Source: an uncultured Blautia sp. | GTDB lineage: Bacteria; Bacillota; Clostridia; Lachnospirales; Lachnospiraceae | DNA length: 64,000 nucleotides | Assembly: GCA_934364795.1 (NCBI GenBank) | Contig: CAKRMK010000001.1 | Span: 1-64,000 of the forward strand | Direction of reading: 5' to 3' | Shown here: in pieces, positions 8,052 through 16,399 of the stretch | Layout: the number at the start of each line of letters is the position of its first letter | Position numbering within the stretch: position 1 is the first letter of the stretch | Program-made: the position numbers and the translations under genes | The notes under the pieces: model-generated | Database searches by the model: none | Seen by the model: the letters and a program-made list of their open reading frames with translations, nothing else | Told to the model about the DNA's origin: nothing

Positions 8052-8255
8052 TTAACATAGTATATAATTGTTTCGCCATAGGAAGGCAATCGTCATCATT
8101 CTGACCTCAGAAAATCCGAAGGGCAAATAGGAACTCTTATCATAACTCCAGCGATATGTACCGCAGCTGTCTGGTTCGGTGCTTTGAACAGTTTCTATTT
8201 GCCAATGATTATCCCCATCAAAGACTGGTGTCCAATCCTCTTCCGATAATAAGGT
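8052..8255 (-). pseudogene. Gene fragment without start, unrecognised family
   Basis: An open frame of about 65 codons ends at 8052 and reads LSEEDWTPVFDGDNHWQIE, then CGTYRWSYDKSSYLPFGF. The residue composition (Trp, Tyr, Cys, Gly) looks like real protein. No start codon exists before an upstream stop, so it is a 3' gene remnant. The rest of the 7653-8302 gap holds the TetR promoter and repeats described separately. Confidence 0.4.
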
Positions 8256-8294
8256 TATAACTATATTGAGTTAATAAGGTTATAACTATATTGA
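8247..8294. repeat. 23-base direct duplication
   Basis: The 23 bases at 8247-8269 recur exactly at 8272-8294 (core AAGGTTATAACTATATTGA), two bases apart. The second copy lies just before the acetyltransferase stop. Confidence 0.85.
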
Positions 8295-8302
8295 TATAAA
8301 CT

Positions 8303-9049
8303 TTAATTCTGTTTTTTCGCCAGCGCCAGGAACTTTTTGTCCGACTGGATGCCCTGTGTCAGGAATTTACCGTCTCGGAACAGGGCGTAGGTTGTGACTG
8401 GGGCGGGTGTGTTCTGGGCAGCTTCTTTGTCGGTGATGTGGATGGCTTTAAATGGGATGCCATGTTCTTTCGCGGTTTCCTGCACTTTTGGTACCCAATA
8501 GTATGTGTACGGGCACTGGTCGGTGTAGTAAAGAACAAAACCGTCCTCGGCTACCTTTGGATGCCTGGCACATTCCTTGAATTTTGGTGGCTCTGTATGG
8601 AGTGCAAGAGGCAAATACATCAGGTTAATCCCGCAATCAGATACATCGGCAGTCTTGAATCCCTTGTAAGCCAGGAATTTCGGATCGGCGAGAAATTCCC
8701 GCTTCCGTCCCTCGGCGCATAGGATGCAGACGCCTTTCTTTTTCTGTGCCTTGGCGTTCCGGATGCATTCATTCAAAAGGTCGCTGGAATATCCATGCCC
8801 TTTCATAGAACCGGAAACCCACAGACAGTTGATGTAAAGCCATCCGTCTGCATCAATGGGCACCCATGCATTTTCACCGGGGATATATTCGATAAAACAT
8901 TTTCCCCGCTCCTCACTGCGGTAAAAAACCAGCCCTTCATCGAAGCGCCGCTTCAGCCATTCCTTTTTGGCAAGGCTCTGCTTGCCTGACATGGCGCAAC
9001 AGATATGTTCTTTGTCAATGTTTTCTTTCGTAATATGGATGTAGTTCAT
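8303..9049 (-). CDS. GNAT acetyltransferase with YoaP C-terminal domain
   Basis: From the ATG at 9049 (GGGGAAC upstream) the product has 248 residues starting MNYIHITKENIDKEHICCAM. Residues about 30-145 form the GNAT fold (LYINCLWVSGSMKGHGYSSDLL, with the acetyl-CoA loop GSMKGHGYS). The C-terminal about 80 residues are the YoaP extension, with CPYTYYWVPKVQETA resembling a thioredoxin-like CxxxxxW strand. The substrate is unknown. An in-frame ATG at 9184 would add 45 residues unlike the family, so I reject it. The leader region and the KTR remnant next door suggest the gene arrived on a conjugative element. Confidence 0.85.
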   Translation of the reverse strand: MNYIHITKENIDKEHICCAMSGKQSLAKKEWLKRRFDEGLVFYRSEERGKCFIEYIPGENAWVPIDADGWLYINCLWVSGSMKGHGYSSDLLNECIRNAKAQKKKGVCILCAEGRKREFLADPKFLAYKGFKTADVSDCGINLMYLPLALHTEPPKFKECARHPKVAEDGFVLYYTDQCPYTYYWVPKVQETAKEHGIPFKAIHITDKEAAQNTPAPVTTYALFRDGKFLTQGIQSDKKFLALAKKQN

Positions 9050-9189
9050 AAATTGTTCCCCTTCCCTAATGATTATGTTGCTTCTAAACAAAACAAAATA
9101 TACTCTGCGAATTTTGCTCGTTAGCGCAGACTTTAGTTCATTTGCCGCATAAATAAATAACGCAGAACGAACCCGGTTTTCCATTCGGT

Positions 9190-9249
9190 TCAGCTCTGCG
9201 TCCTGGCGTCTGGCTGGTTTAATAATTTAATTTGATATTGATTTTCCAT
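9190..9249 (-). pseudogene. Remnant of a second KTR gene, 20 codons
   Basis: ATG at 9249 to TGA at 9190 reads MENQYQIKLLNQPDARTQS. The start matches the beginning of KTR proteins (compare ENQMQIKI upstream of 6861) and the end matches their conserved PDAKTQS tail. The zinc-ribbon middle has been deleted in frame. Confidence 0.6.
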
Positions 9250-9259
9250 TCCTATCATC

Positions 9260-9514
9260 TTACTCATTTGCCGGGGCTGATATAAGGGTAATCTGCCGCG
9301 TTTTACTATCAGCTGCAGCTTCTTTTTTCATATACTTAACTGCAACTTCATTGATCTCTGAAAGAAAGCCCGAAAAATCCTCATCCGTCAATAATAAAGT
9401 ACAGTTTGTGAAAAGCAGCATATCTTTCTTTGGATCAGCGTGATCACTGGAAAAGTACCTGGCAAATGATGCACAAAGAAGGAGAGCCCCGAAGTCTCTC
9501 CTTTGCCTCAACAT
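9260..9514 (-). pseudogene. C-terminal fragment of an ArsR-like regulator
   Basis: The last 60 of 84 residues (SDHADPKKDMLLFTNCTLLL, FSGFLSEINEVAVKYMKKEA, RQITLISAPANE) match the C-terminal helix-and-strand part of a Firmicute winged-helix (ArsR/HTH_20) regulator family. The DNA-binding half is absent and the first 20 residues look like out-of-frame sequence. It is a 5'-truncated gene. Confidence 0.55.
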
Positions 9515-9546
9515 TTATACTATTCGGATTCTCTAAATACCATTTT

Positions 9547-10179
9547 TCACAACAAATCCCTATCAATGATCTGATAATTTGCTCTGTGTATGTACAGCGC
9601 CTTTCCATCTACCATAAGCTTTGTCATCTTCGGCAAATCATCTGGGATTTCCCAGTAAACATCATTTCCAGAAAAAGCAGCTATAGGCTGGCCAAGCTGC
9701 GATTTTATGACAACGATCCTGGATTTTCCGAAATCATTCTTATACTGGTTTAATACCCTGGCCAGCGCTGCATTATCCGTAATCCCATTTCCATAACTAC
9801 TGTTAATTTCATCCAGAGAAAAATCCACTTCTGGCTCCAGTCCTTTTTGCACGAAAACACAGGTGTCCCCACAGCTCTCGATTTCTTTTCCATCAATTGT
9901 TATGGTGATTACAGAAGACAAATCATATCCGGTTACAGCTTTTCCATTACTGTCATAGCCGGTTGTTTCGATCTTATTGCCGGTAATACTGATTTTCTTT
10001 CCTGAGGTTTTCAATGTCTGGTTTCCATAATTGTCATAGGTATATATGGTGTAGTTGTTTCCAATCAGTGAGCCATGAATATCATTGATAATGGAGCCAA
10101 ACTTTGCACAGCCCGTTAATTGAAATACTAAAATTATAGTTAGAACGGTGAAAATTCTTGATTTTATTTTCTTTGTCAT
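9547..10179 (-). CDS. DUF5052 family lipoprotein
   Basis: 210 residues starting MTKKIKSRIFTVLTIILVFQ, with lipobox LTGC and Cys at 24. Family landmarks include GSLIGNNYTIYTYDNYG, SSVITITIDGKEIESCGDTC, QLGQPIAAFSGNDVYWE and the end LMVDGKALYIHRANYQIID. DUF5052 lipoproteins are common in Clostridia; their role is unknown. A GGAG site precedes the ATG. It seems a single gene: downstream lies only the ArsR-like fragment. Confidence 0.85.
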   Translation of the reverse strand: MTKKIKSRIFTVLTIILVFQLTGCAKFGSIINDIHGSLIGNNYTIYTYDNYGNQTLKTSGKKISITGNKIETTGYDSNGKAVTGYDLSSVITITIDGKEIESCGDTCVFVQKGLEPEVDFSLDEINSSYGNGITDNAALARVLNQYKNDFGKSRIVVIKSQLGQPIAAFSGNDVYWEIPDDLPKMTKLMVDGKALYIHRANYQIIDRDLL

Positions 10180-10370
10180 TTGTATTTTTTCTCCTTCTTA
10201 GTTTGGATTTTTTCGTCAGTCCAAATTACTTTATCCTTTTTCATGCAACAAATCAAAAGCGTCCCCAATATCCAGATATCTTGTATTCTATCATACTATT
10301 GAATTACTTATTTAACAAGCTTTACTGATTCAATATGCATAAATTGATTTAAAAATATTTCCTTGTTCAA

Positions 10371-10407
10371 AAAACAACCGATTAGCTATCAACTAACCGA
10401 TTGTTTT
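10371..10407. terminator. Bidirectional terminator hairpin
   Basis: Arms AAAACAACCGATTAG and CTAACCGATTGTTTT pair at 13 of 15 positions around a 7-base loop. It lies downstream of the broken hydrolase. Confidence 0.65.
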
Positions 10408-10430
10408 TCTCATTTTTTATACAATGACTT

Positions 10431-11017
10431 TTAATTTACAAATGGCAATTCCGGGAAATTACCATATTTATAAGTCTGCATAACCGCATTTCTGTATTTA
10501 AAATGATCTTCTATGCTGCCAAATTCCCAGAATGTATTTTTCTGTAAATTCTCGGATAACTCTGGAAAGGGTTTATCCTCCAAACTGTCTGAAAGCTGCC
10601 TCTTCAGGTTACTATATGTTATTTTTTGACCTGCCTGTATAAAATATGGCTTTATGGTGTCATCATCACACCACATGATCTTGCTTAATGTTTTTCCCTT
10701 TGACCAGTAGAGGCTTTTTATTGCCAGATTCCATTTGTCAGAAATGCCATTGCAAGATCCGCACCTATGGAAGAAGCCACTACAAGTTCAATTTCCTTTA
10801 TTTCTTTTTCTTTCAGAAACTTCAGGATCTGCTGTATTTCATCTGTCTTACTTCGATATTCCTGTCCTGCACAGTACACCGTCGAGGTTGGCATAATACA
10901 GTAATATTTTTTCTCCAGACATTTTGCCACTGGCATACTGCTGTCCCCAGTCACACCCATTGCATGGAAAAAAAGGATTGCGGGTTTTGATTTATCACCA
11001 ATTGCTTTAAATAACAT
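10431..11017 (-). pseudogene. Alpha/beta hydrolase broken by a frame-shifting deletion
   Basis: The 5' part (ATG at 11017) encodes MLFKAIGDKSKPAILFFHAM, then LVVASSIGADLAMAFLTNG: an alpha/beta hydrolase start with the oxyanion HAMG region and the nucleophile-elbow-like SSIGAD. It stops at 10718. In another frame LAIKSLYWSKGK follows, and then MWCDDDTIKPYFIQAG, continuing to YGNFPELPFVN at 10431. A normal gene would link these with about 35 more residues, so a deletion shifted the frame near 10718-10735. The His end of the catalytic triad is likely lost. Confidence 0.75.
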
Positions 11018-11174
11018 AGCTGCCTTCTTTCTGCGGTTAGTACCGCCTAATCTTATTTTAACACAAAATGCGTTGCTGGGATATAGTTTTTTTAGGTCTA
11101 TGTTATAATTTGACTTCGCCTGTGTCCCCTTAATTTCCCATGATTACGGGAATCTGAAAGACCATCAGCATTAA

Positions 11175-11447
11175 TCAGAAAAATCCTGGCAAGCTGCAAA
11201 GTCTGCCAGGACATCTGGAGCCAATCTTCCACACAGGATATAACTGGATCAAGGTGGCGATTCCTGCCACAAACATGGCATTCTGTAAAAGAATTGCAAT
11301 CTGTGCCTGGCTCATAGATGGCTGCGCTGATGCGGCAATCAGGGTAATTGGTGTCAGGTTTGACACGAACATGGCCAGAATGTGCTGAAGCCCAAAAGGA
11401 ATGGCCTTGGCTATAGGTACAGTTCCGTTTAGTAAAAAATCATGCAC
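11175..11447 (-). pseudogene. Truncated NCS2 nucleobase (xanthine/uracil) permease
   Basis: Residues 1-76 (FLLNGTVPIAKAIPFGLQHI, MFVSNLTPITLIAA, NAMFVAGIATLIQLYPVWKI) match the N-terminus of NCS2 uracil/xanthine permeases. After KIGS the frame runs straight into a terminator hairpin and stops at 90 residues, where about 430-460 are expected. The rest of the gene was deleted up to its own terminator. No clear ribosome site precedes the start. Confidence 0.8.
11179..11211 (-). terminator. Terminator inside the truncated permease end
   Basis: TCCTGGCA and TGCCAGGA form a perfect 8-base stem, followed on the minus strand by TTTTTC. Confidence 0.7.
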
Positions 11448-11465
11448 GGAAATGTTTTTTCACAC

Positions 11466-11493
11466 AAAAAAATCCTGACATGCAGGATTTTTT
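11466..11493. terminator. Terminator after the AEC transporter gene
   Basis: AATCCTG-ACATG-CAGGATT has A and T tracts on both sides; it ends transcription of the gene at 11504-12433. Confidence 0.75.
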
Positions 11494-11503
11494 CGTAACT
11501 TCA

Positions 11504-12433
11504 TCAGTAAACTACAAATGCCATTACCACATAAACCAGAATGGAAACCAGACAATACAGCGAATTGGTTGTGGAAACATAAGCACTTCCCTCTTCGCTT
11601 TTTAAAAATGTCTGCATACTGAAAGTAGCCGGTGAGGACATATAGCTGACAACTGCAAGATTCAAAAGCAGATGATCTCCTACCATGTAATGAATGGCTA
11701 GCAATACACCAGCGATCATAGCTGCCTGCAAAAGTACTCGAAGTACAATAGTTTTGATACACGGTGCAAACAGCTCTTTATTAAACTGAATGCTGTAACC
11801 TACCACTACCAGTATGATGGCTGACACGGAAGTAGTCAGGATATTCTCCACGCTTGTATAAACTCCTGCGAAGGGACTGTCTAAAATTGCAGATACACAT
11901 CCGGTCAAACCAGCGATGATGCCAAGGACGCTGGCTATAAAAGCAGGTGTATGGATGGCACTTACAGCCAGTTTTTTCACATTGATCTTCTCACTGTTTT
12001 CTACCTGTCCAAGCATTCCCATATAGACACTGAATCCAAAGAGCAGTCCTGCAATATCCAGAACTGCGATCTGGGAAAGGTTTTCAGAGCCGCAAAGGCT
12101 GGTATAAAGAGGATATGCCATCAGTCCGCCCTCATATACACTGACCATAAATGGCAGGTATTTCCGGTAACGCTCTTCCATAAAAGGACGCAGGACAAAT
12201 CCCAGACTAAAGGAAATCACCAGCATTACAAACATGATTCCCACCAGTATTCCTGTTTCTTTATTATAATCTGCTGTGGCAAGGGCATGAAAAATCGCCA
12301 CTGGAAGCATGATCTGGGTTACCAGAACCTTCATGTTATCAATTCCGTTCTGATTCAGGATGCTGAATTTCCTGCATGCCATCCCAAGAAGGAGCATCAC
12401 CAGTACCGGTAAAATAATTTCTAATACTTTCAT
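11504..12433 (-). CDS. AEC (auxin efflux carrier) family transporter
   Basis: 309 residues with about ten membrane segments in two five-helix halves, as in the AEC/bile-acid symporter fold. The first segment is LEIILPVLVMLLLGMACRKF. The half-crossover helices are near residues 95-125 and 255-275 (YMSSPATFSMQTFLKSEEG). Bacterial members move small organic acids such as malate or malonate; the substrate here is unknown. The small gene upstream is 24 bases away and probably in the same transcript. A terminator follows the stop. Confidence 0.88.
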   Translation of the reverse strand: MKVLEIILPVLVMLLLGMACRKFSILNQNGIDNMKVLVTQIMLPVAIFHALATADYNKETGILVGIMFVMLVISFSLGFVLRPFMEERYRKYLPFMVSVYEGGLMAYPLYTSLCGSENLSQIAVLDIAGLLFGFSVYMGMLGQVENSEKINVKKLAVSAIHTPAFIASVLGIIAGLTGCVSAILDSPFAGVYTSVENILTTSVSAIILVVVGYSIQFNKELFAPCIKTIVLRVLLQAAMIAGVLLAIHYMVGDHLLLNLAVVSYMSSPATFSMQTFLKSEEGSAYVSTTNSLYCLVSILVYVVMAFVVY

Positions 12434-12457
12434 CTTCCTGCACCCTTCCTGTCTTCT

Positions 12458-12715
12458 TTATTCATCAAAATCTGTTTCAAAAATCCCTTCAGGAGTACGC
12501 ATGGTTAGCACACCCAGGTTAAAATCGTCATCCATCACTGTAATATGGTATTCAAAAATCACATCGTCTTCGAATTTAGACAGAAGAATGTAGCTTCCAT
12601 TCTCTTTCCCCTCAATCTGGTCGCAGATGTCCTCATATACATCTGCTCCGGAAATCTTTCTGGGATAACCAGAATCCTTAATTTTCTTTTCGATTACTGC
12701 ATATAATTCTTCCAT
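12458..12715 (-). CDS. Small conserved hypothetical protein
   Basis: The ATG at 12715 with AGGA upstream gives 85 residues (MEELYAVIEKKIKDSGYPRK, then ISGADVYEDICDQIEGKENG). It is acidic, cytosolic, and ends in a strand-rich region (SYILLSKFEDDVIFEYHITV). It precedes the AEC gene by 24 bases, so it may act with it. I do not recognise the family. Confidence 0.65.
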   Translation of the reverse strand: MEELYAVIEKKIKDSGYPRKISGADVYEDICDQIEGKENGSYILLSKFEDDVIFEYHITVMDDDFNLGVLTMRTPEGIFETDFDE

Positions 12716-12988
12716 TATTTTCCTGTGCAAAGCCCCTATACACTTCCTGCCTGGTTTTCCAGGCAATTCACATGTTCTGGTGCCTGCACTCTCCTTTCTT
12801 TCTCGAAATCTGAACATTTAAGATTATTGTATAGTACCTGTGCACATAATGTCAAACATCATTTTCCACATAATTATGTTTATATCCATTTTTTTGGTTT
12901 TTTGTGGGATTGCCCTCTGGATTTTGTGTATTTTTCTCTATTTCAAAGGTGTTTCGTGTTGTTTTTTGTATTTTTTTACAATTCATTG

Positions 12989-13017
12989 TTGACTTTTGCA
13001 ATTTTGCATTGTATACT
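12989..13017 (+). promoter_or_regulatory. Promoter of the sugar ABC operon
   Basis: TTGACT (12989-12994), a 17-base spacer and TATACT (13012-13017). The spacer contains a perfect inverted repeat TGCAA-TT-TTGCA (12997-13008), a possible operator. Nothing else is visible in the 12716-13094 gap, which is very AT-rich. Confidence 0.75.
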
Positions 13018-13094
13018 ATCTACACAAGGGCAGTCCACGATACGAGGATGTATTTGTGGATTGCCTACATTCGTATCTAAGGGAGGTATTTTTT

Positions 13095-14324
13095 ATGAAA
13101 ATGAAACAGGTTTTAACATCAGGCGTTGCTTTATCAATGATGCTTTCCATGACCCCTGTGGTTGCATCAGCAGCAGACAAGGTTGACATCAATGTTATCG
13201 CTGCACAGTACGGCCAGCAGACCGCTGACTGGTGGGCTAATTTCGTTACAGAATTTAACGAAGCAAACCCTGACATCAACCTGAATGTAGAAGTTGTATC
13301 CTGGAACGACATCTACACAGTGGTAAACACCCGTATTGCTAATGGCGAGGCACCGGATGTCCTGAATATCGACGTATTCGCAGATTATCAGGCAGATGAT
13401 CTCCTTCTTCCGATCCAGGACGTTGTATCTGAAGAAACATACAGCAAGATGTATGATGCATTCCTTGAGCAGTCTGAAGTAGACGGAACTGTATGGGCTA
13501 TCCCAGATCTTGCTTCTGCACGTGCTCTGTACTATAACAAAGATATCCTTGATGCAGCAGGCGTTGAGGTTCCTACTAACTGGGACGAGTTAAAAGCAGC
13601 ATGCGAAGCTATCAAGGCTTATGATGACAGCATTTATCCATGGGGAATTGATATGACTACTGACGAAGGTCAGGCAGCATTTGCCTACTACACATGGAAT
13701 AACGGTGGCGGATTTGTTGATGAGGATGGAAACTGGACTCTGAACAGTGCAGAGAATGTAGAAGCTATCCAGTACGCGATCGACCTTGTAAACTCCGGCT
13801 ACACCAACACAGATCCGGCTAACGATACCCGTTATGATCTGCAGGATATGTTCGGCGCAGGCAAGATTGCCATGGTTATCGCACCGAACAGCTTACCAAC
13901 CTACATTGCTACAGGTGGAAATGAAGTAAACTACGGCGTTGCTTCTATCCCGTCCAATACCGGCGAATCTGTTTCCGCAGGCGTTATGGACCGTTTCATG
14001 TGCTTTGATAATGATTACTCTGATGAAGAGAAAGCAGCTATCACCACATTCTTTGATTATTTCTATGATGATGCACGTTACACAGAGTGGGTTGACATGG
14101 AAGGCTTCCTTCCGGCTACCAAGACAGGCGGCGAGGCTCTTGCAGCAGCAAACGCAGACATGGCAAGCTGGATTGATATCTTAGGCAACTGTAAATTCTA
14201 TCCAACAGCTAAAGCTGAATGGGCAGATGTAAAACAGGGCGTTATCAATGTTGAGCAGAACGCACTTCTTGGCGGTGATGTTCAGGAATTACTGGATGAT
14301 CTTCAGGCTGAAATTGCAGGCTGA
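13095..14324 (+). CDS. Carbohydrate ABC transporter substrate-binding protein
   Basis: The start is the ATG at 13095, just after GGGAGGT, giving 409 residues. Residues 1-27 are a Sec signal ending ASA before ADKVDIN. There is no lipobox Cys, which is unusual for a Gram-positive binding protein. The mature part is a family 1 extracellular solute-binding protein: NVIAAQYGQQTADWWANF, APDVLNIDVFADY, ALYYNKDILDAAGVEVPTNW, and Trp-rich ligand-site segments (YYTWNNGGGF). It delivers a sugar or oligosaccharide to the two permeases downstream. A strong promoter and a hairpin after the stop should make this the most abundant product of the operon. Confidence 0.93.
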   Translation: MKMKQVLTSGVALSMMLSMTPVVASAADKVDINVIAAQYGQQTADWWANFVTEFNEANPDINLNVEVVSWNDIYTVVNTRIANGEAPDVLNIDVFADYQADDLLLPIQDVVSEETYSKMYDAFLEQSEVDGTVWAIPDLASARALYYNKDILDAAGVEVPTNWDELKAACEAIKAYDDSIYPWGIDMTTDEGQAAFAYYTWNNGGGFVDEDGNWTLNSAENVEAIQYAIDLVNSGYTNTDPANDTRYDLQDMFGAGKIAMVIAPNSLPTYIATGGNEVNYGVASIPSNTGESVSAGVMDRFMCFDNDYSDEEKAAITTFFDYFYDDARYTEWVDMEGFLPATKTGGEALAAANADMASWIDILGNCKFYPTAKAEWADVKQGVINVEQNALLGGDVQELLDDLQAEIAG

Positions 14325-14341
14325 TCCCCAGCTGTAACATT

Positions 14342-14390
14342 CCCATTACGAAAGTGATAATGGGCCGGACTTACAGGTCCGGTCCATTTT
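14342..14390 (+). terminator. Intercistronic hairpins after the binding-protein gene
   Basis: CCCATTA (14342-14348) pairs with TAATGGG (14358-14364). GGGCCGGAC (14362-14370) pairs with GTCCGGTCC (14377-14385) and is followed by ATTTTT. It is probably a partial terminator or mRNA stabiliser that sets the binding protein above the permeases. Confidence 0.7.
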
Positions 14391-14421
14391 TAAATCTGTA
14401 AGAAAAGAGAGGTATTCCCCT

Positions 14422-15300
14422 GTGAAGAAAAAATTCAAAAAAGTGGAGCCTTATATCTGGATCCTGCCCAGTGTTCTTCTGATGGCAGTCTTTATTCTGG
14501 TTCCAATTGTATTTGTATTCCGCATGGCATTAAGCGAAGTCAGCAAGGCAGGTCTTATCAAAGGTTTTGCAGGGCTTGAGAACTTCCAGAAAGTAATAAA
14601 AAGTCCTGTATTTGGTATGGTACTGAAAAACACTCTTGTATGGACTGTTGCCGTTGTAGGTATTTCCACACTTCTTGGTTTTATCCTTGCCATTCTCCTC
14701 AACAATGAATTTAAGGGCCGTAAGCTTGCCCGTGCCGTTATTGTATTCCCCTGGGCTACAACCCTGATCGTCCAGGCCAGTATCTGGAAATTCATTATCG
14801 ACACAGATTATGGTACTTTAAATACACTGTTGATGAAGCTTGGCATTATTGATCATGCAATTAACTGGACTCCTACTGCCGGAGCCTATTTTGCATGGGA
14901 AATTGCCTGCGGTATTTTTGTTACGATTCCATTTGTAACCTTTACTGTACTTTCCGGTCTTCAGAGCATTGATGCCAGCTATTATGAAGCGGCAGCTGTA
15001 GACGGGGCAAGCTACTGGCAGAAAATGTTCAAGATCACCATCCCGCTGGTACGCCCGAATCTTACTATCAGTACCATCCTGAACATTATTTATGTATTTA
15101 ACTCTTTTCCAATCATATGGACCATTACAAAAGGTGACCCGGCCAACCGGACAGACACCCTGGTTACCTATCTGTACAAACTGGCATTTTATAACGGCAA
15201 ACAGGGACAGGCAGCAGCTGTATCTGTTATCGGCTTTTTGATCCTTCTTTTCTGCGCCAGCCTGTATATGGTTTCCGTATTAAAGAAAGGAGACGAATAA
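14422..15300 (+). CDS. Sugar ABC transporter permease (MalF type)
   Basis: 292 residues from a GTG start preceded by GAGAGG. Six membrane segments are visible, the first LPSVLLMAVFILVPIVFVFR. The conserved EAA loop for docking the ATPase is YYEAAAVDGASYWQKMFKITIPLVRP (about residues 190-215, given here in part). It pairs with the MalG-type permease that follows to form the import channel. The ATP-binding subunit is not encoded nearby; such systems use a shared MsmK/MsiK-type ATPase elsewhere. Confidence 0.92.
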   Translation: MKKKFKKVEPYIWILPSVLLMAVFILVPIVFVFRMALSEVSKAGLIKGFAGLENFQKVIKSPVFGMVLKNTLVWTVAVVGISTLLGFILAILLNNEFKGRKLARAVIVFPWATTLIVQASIWKFIIDTDYGTLNTLLMKLGIIDHAINWTPTAGAYFAWEIACGIFVTIPFVTFTVLSGLQSIDASYYEAAAVDGASYWQKMFKITIPLVRPNLTISTILNIIYVFNSFPIIWTITKGDPANRTDTLVTYLYKLAFYNGKQGQAAAVSVIGFLILLFCASLYMVSVLKKGDE

Positions 15301-15301
15301 T

Positions 15302-16162
15302 ATGGCAAACACCACTGCTTCACGCAAAAAATCAACAAAAAACACAGTCCTCAGGGTACTGCTTTACATTGTTATCATCGCAATCTGTCTGTTCACTCTG
15401 TACCCTTATTTTGTAACCGTATGTACCGCACTGAAAAGCCGCTCCGAGATTTTCTCCATGGAGGGCACTATTTTCCCTGTAAAAGCTATCTGGTCCAACT
15501 TCACTGATGTATGGAAGCTGGCTCCTATGAGCAATTACATGGTAAACTCCATTGTGATCGCAGGCGGCTCCACTCTTCTGGCCATGCTTTGCGGAATTCC
15601 GGCTGCTTATGCCCTGTCCAGAATGAAATTCAAAGGACAGACCGCGTTTCTGGGATTCGTCATTGTTTCCCAGATGTTTGCACCTGTTGTACTTCTTATC
15701 GGTATTTACAAAGTCATGATGGCCTTCCATCTTACCAACAGCATCATCGGACTTATTTTTATCAATGCCGCATTTAATCAGGCATTTGCCATCTGGCTGC
15801 TCCGTGGTACCTTCCTTAGCATTTCTCCGGAAATGGAACAGGCAGCTACCATTGACGGCTGTAACCGCGTACATGCCCTGTTAAAGATCCTTCTGCCGGT
15901 TGCTGCACCTGGTATCGTAACAGCGCTTATTTTCGTATTTATCAACGCATGGAACGAATATACCGTAGCCCTTACCCTGATCTCTACTGACACCTTCAAG
16001 CCTCTTACAGTTGGTATCAATATTTTCAACGGATACAATATGATTGAATGGCAGTATCTGTTTGCAGCATCCTTATATGCCATCGTCCCAGTTGTGATTC
16101 TGTTTGTGGGAATCGAAAAAAATCTGGTTGGAGGACTTACTTCCGGCGGTGTCAAGGGTTGA
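15302..16162 (+). CDS. Sugar ABC transporter permease (MalG type)
   Basis: 286 residues; the ATG is one base after the preceding stop, with AAAGGAG upstream, so translation is coupled. Six membrane segments include LYIVIIAICLFTLYPYFVTV. The EAA loop is EQAATIDGCNRVHALLKILL. The C-terminus (VGIEKNLVGGLTSGGVKG) is the usual MalG ending. It forms the heterodimeric channel with the upstream permease. No sugar-processing enzyme or regulator is present, so the substrate cannot be named. Confidence 0.92.
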   Translation: MANTTASRKKSTKNTVLRVLLYIVIIAICLFTLYPYFVTVCTALKSRSEIFSMEGTIFPVKAIWSNFTDVWKLAPMSNYMVNSIVIAGGSTLLAMLCGIPAAYALSRMKFKGQTAFLGFVIVSQMFAPVVLLIGIYKVMMAFHLTNSIIGLIFINAAFNQAFAIWLLRGTFLSISPEMEQAATIDGCNRVHALLKILLPVAAPGIVTALIFVFINAWNEYTVALTLISTDTFKPLTVGINIFNGYNMIEWQYLFAASLYAIVPVVILFVGIEKNLVGGLTSGGVKG

Positions 16163-16207
16163 TTTTTATTTTTTTCCAAGTATAATAATACAAGATGCGG
16201 ACCAACG

Positions 16208-16231
16208 AAGGGTTGCCCCACGGCAGCCCTT
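16208..16231 (+). terminator. Hairpin ending the ABC operon
   Basis: AAGGGTTGCC-CCAC-GGCAGCCCTT is a 10-base stem with one G-T pair, followed by TGTTTATG. The U tract is weak. Confidence 0.6.
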
Positions 16232-16308
16232 TGTTTATGCCTACTTTACTGACACGATAGATAAAATTCAGCACATTTCACAGTTTTTCAGAATCGTTCT
16301 TTTTGGCC

Positions 16309-16393
16309 TTGACTTTTCTGTAAAATGCTGTAATATTGATAATGCACAACATTTAGTAGTTTATTTTCTTTTTAGCACAATATATGGAGGTTT
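16309..16393 (+). promoter_or_regulatory. nrdD promoter and candidate NrdR boxes
   Basis: TTGACT (16309) and TAATAT (16331) are 16 bases apart. Downstream, GCACAACATTTAGTAG (16344) and GCACAATATATGGAGG (16375) are similar and exactly 31 bases apart, as tandem NrdR boxes usually are. The match to the NrdR consensus is only partial, and the second site overlaps the ribosome site. Confidence 0.4.
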
Positions 16394-16399
16394 TGCAAT

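Noticed and set aside
6600..9260. Intact conjugative transposon
   Set aside because: Only KTR traces are present; no integrase, relaxase, transfer or replication gene and no attachment repeats are seen.
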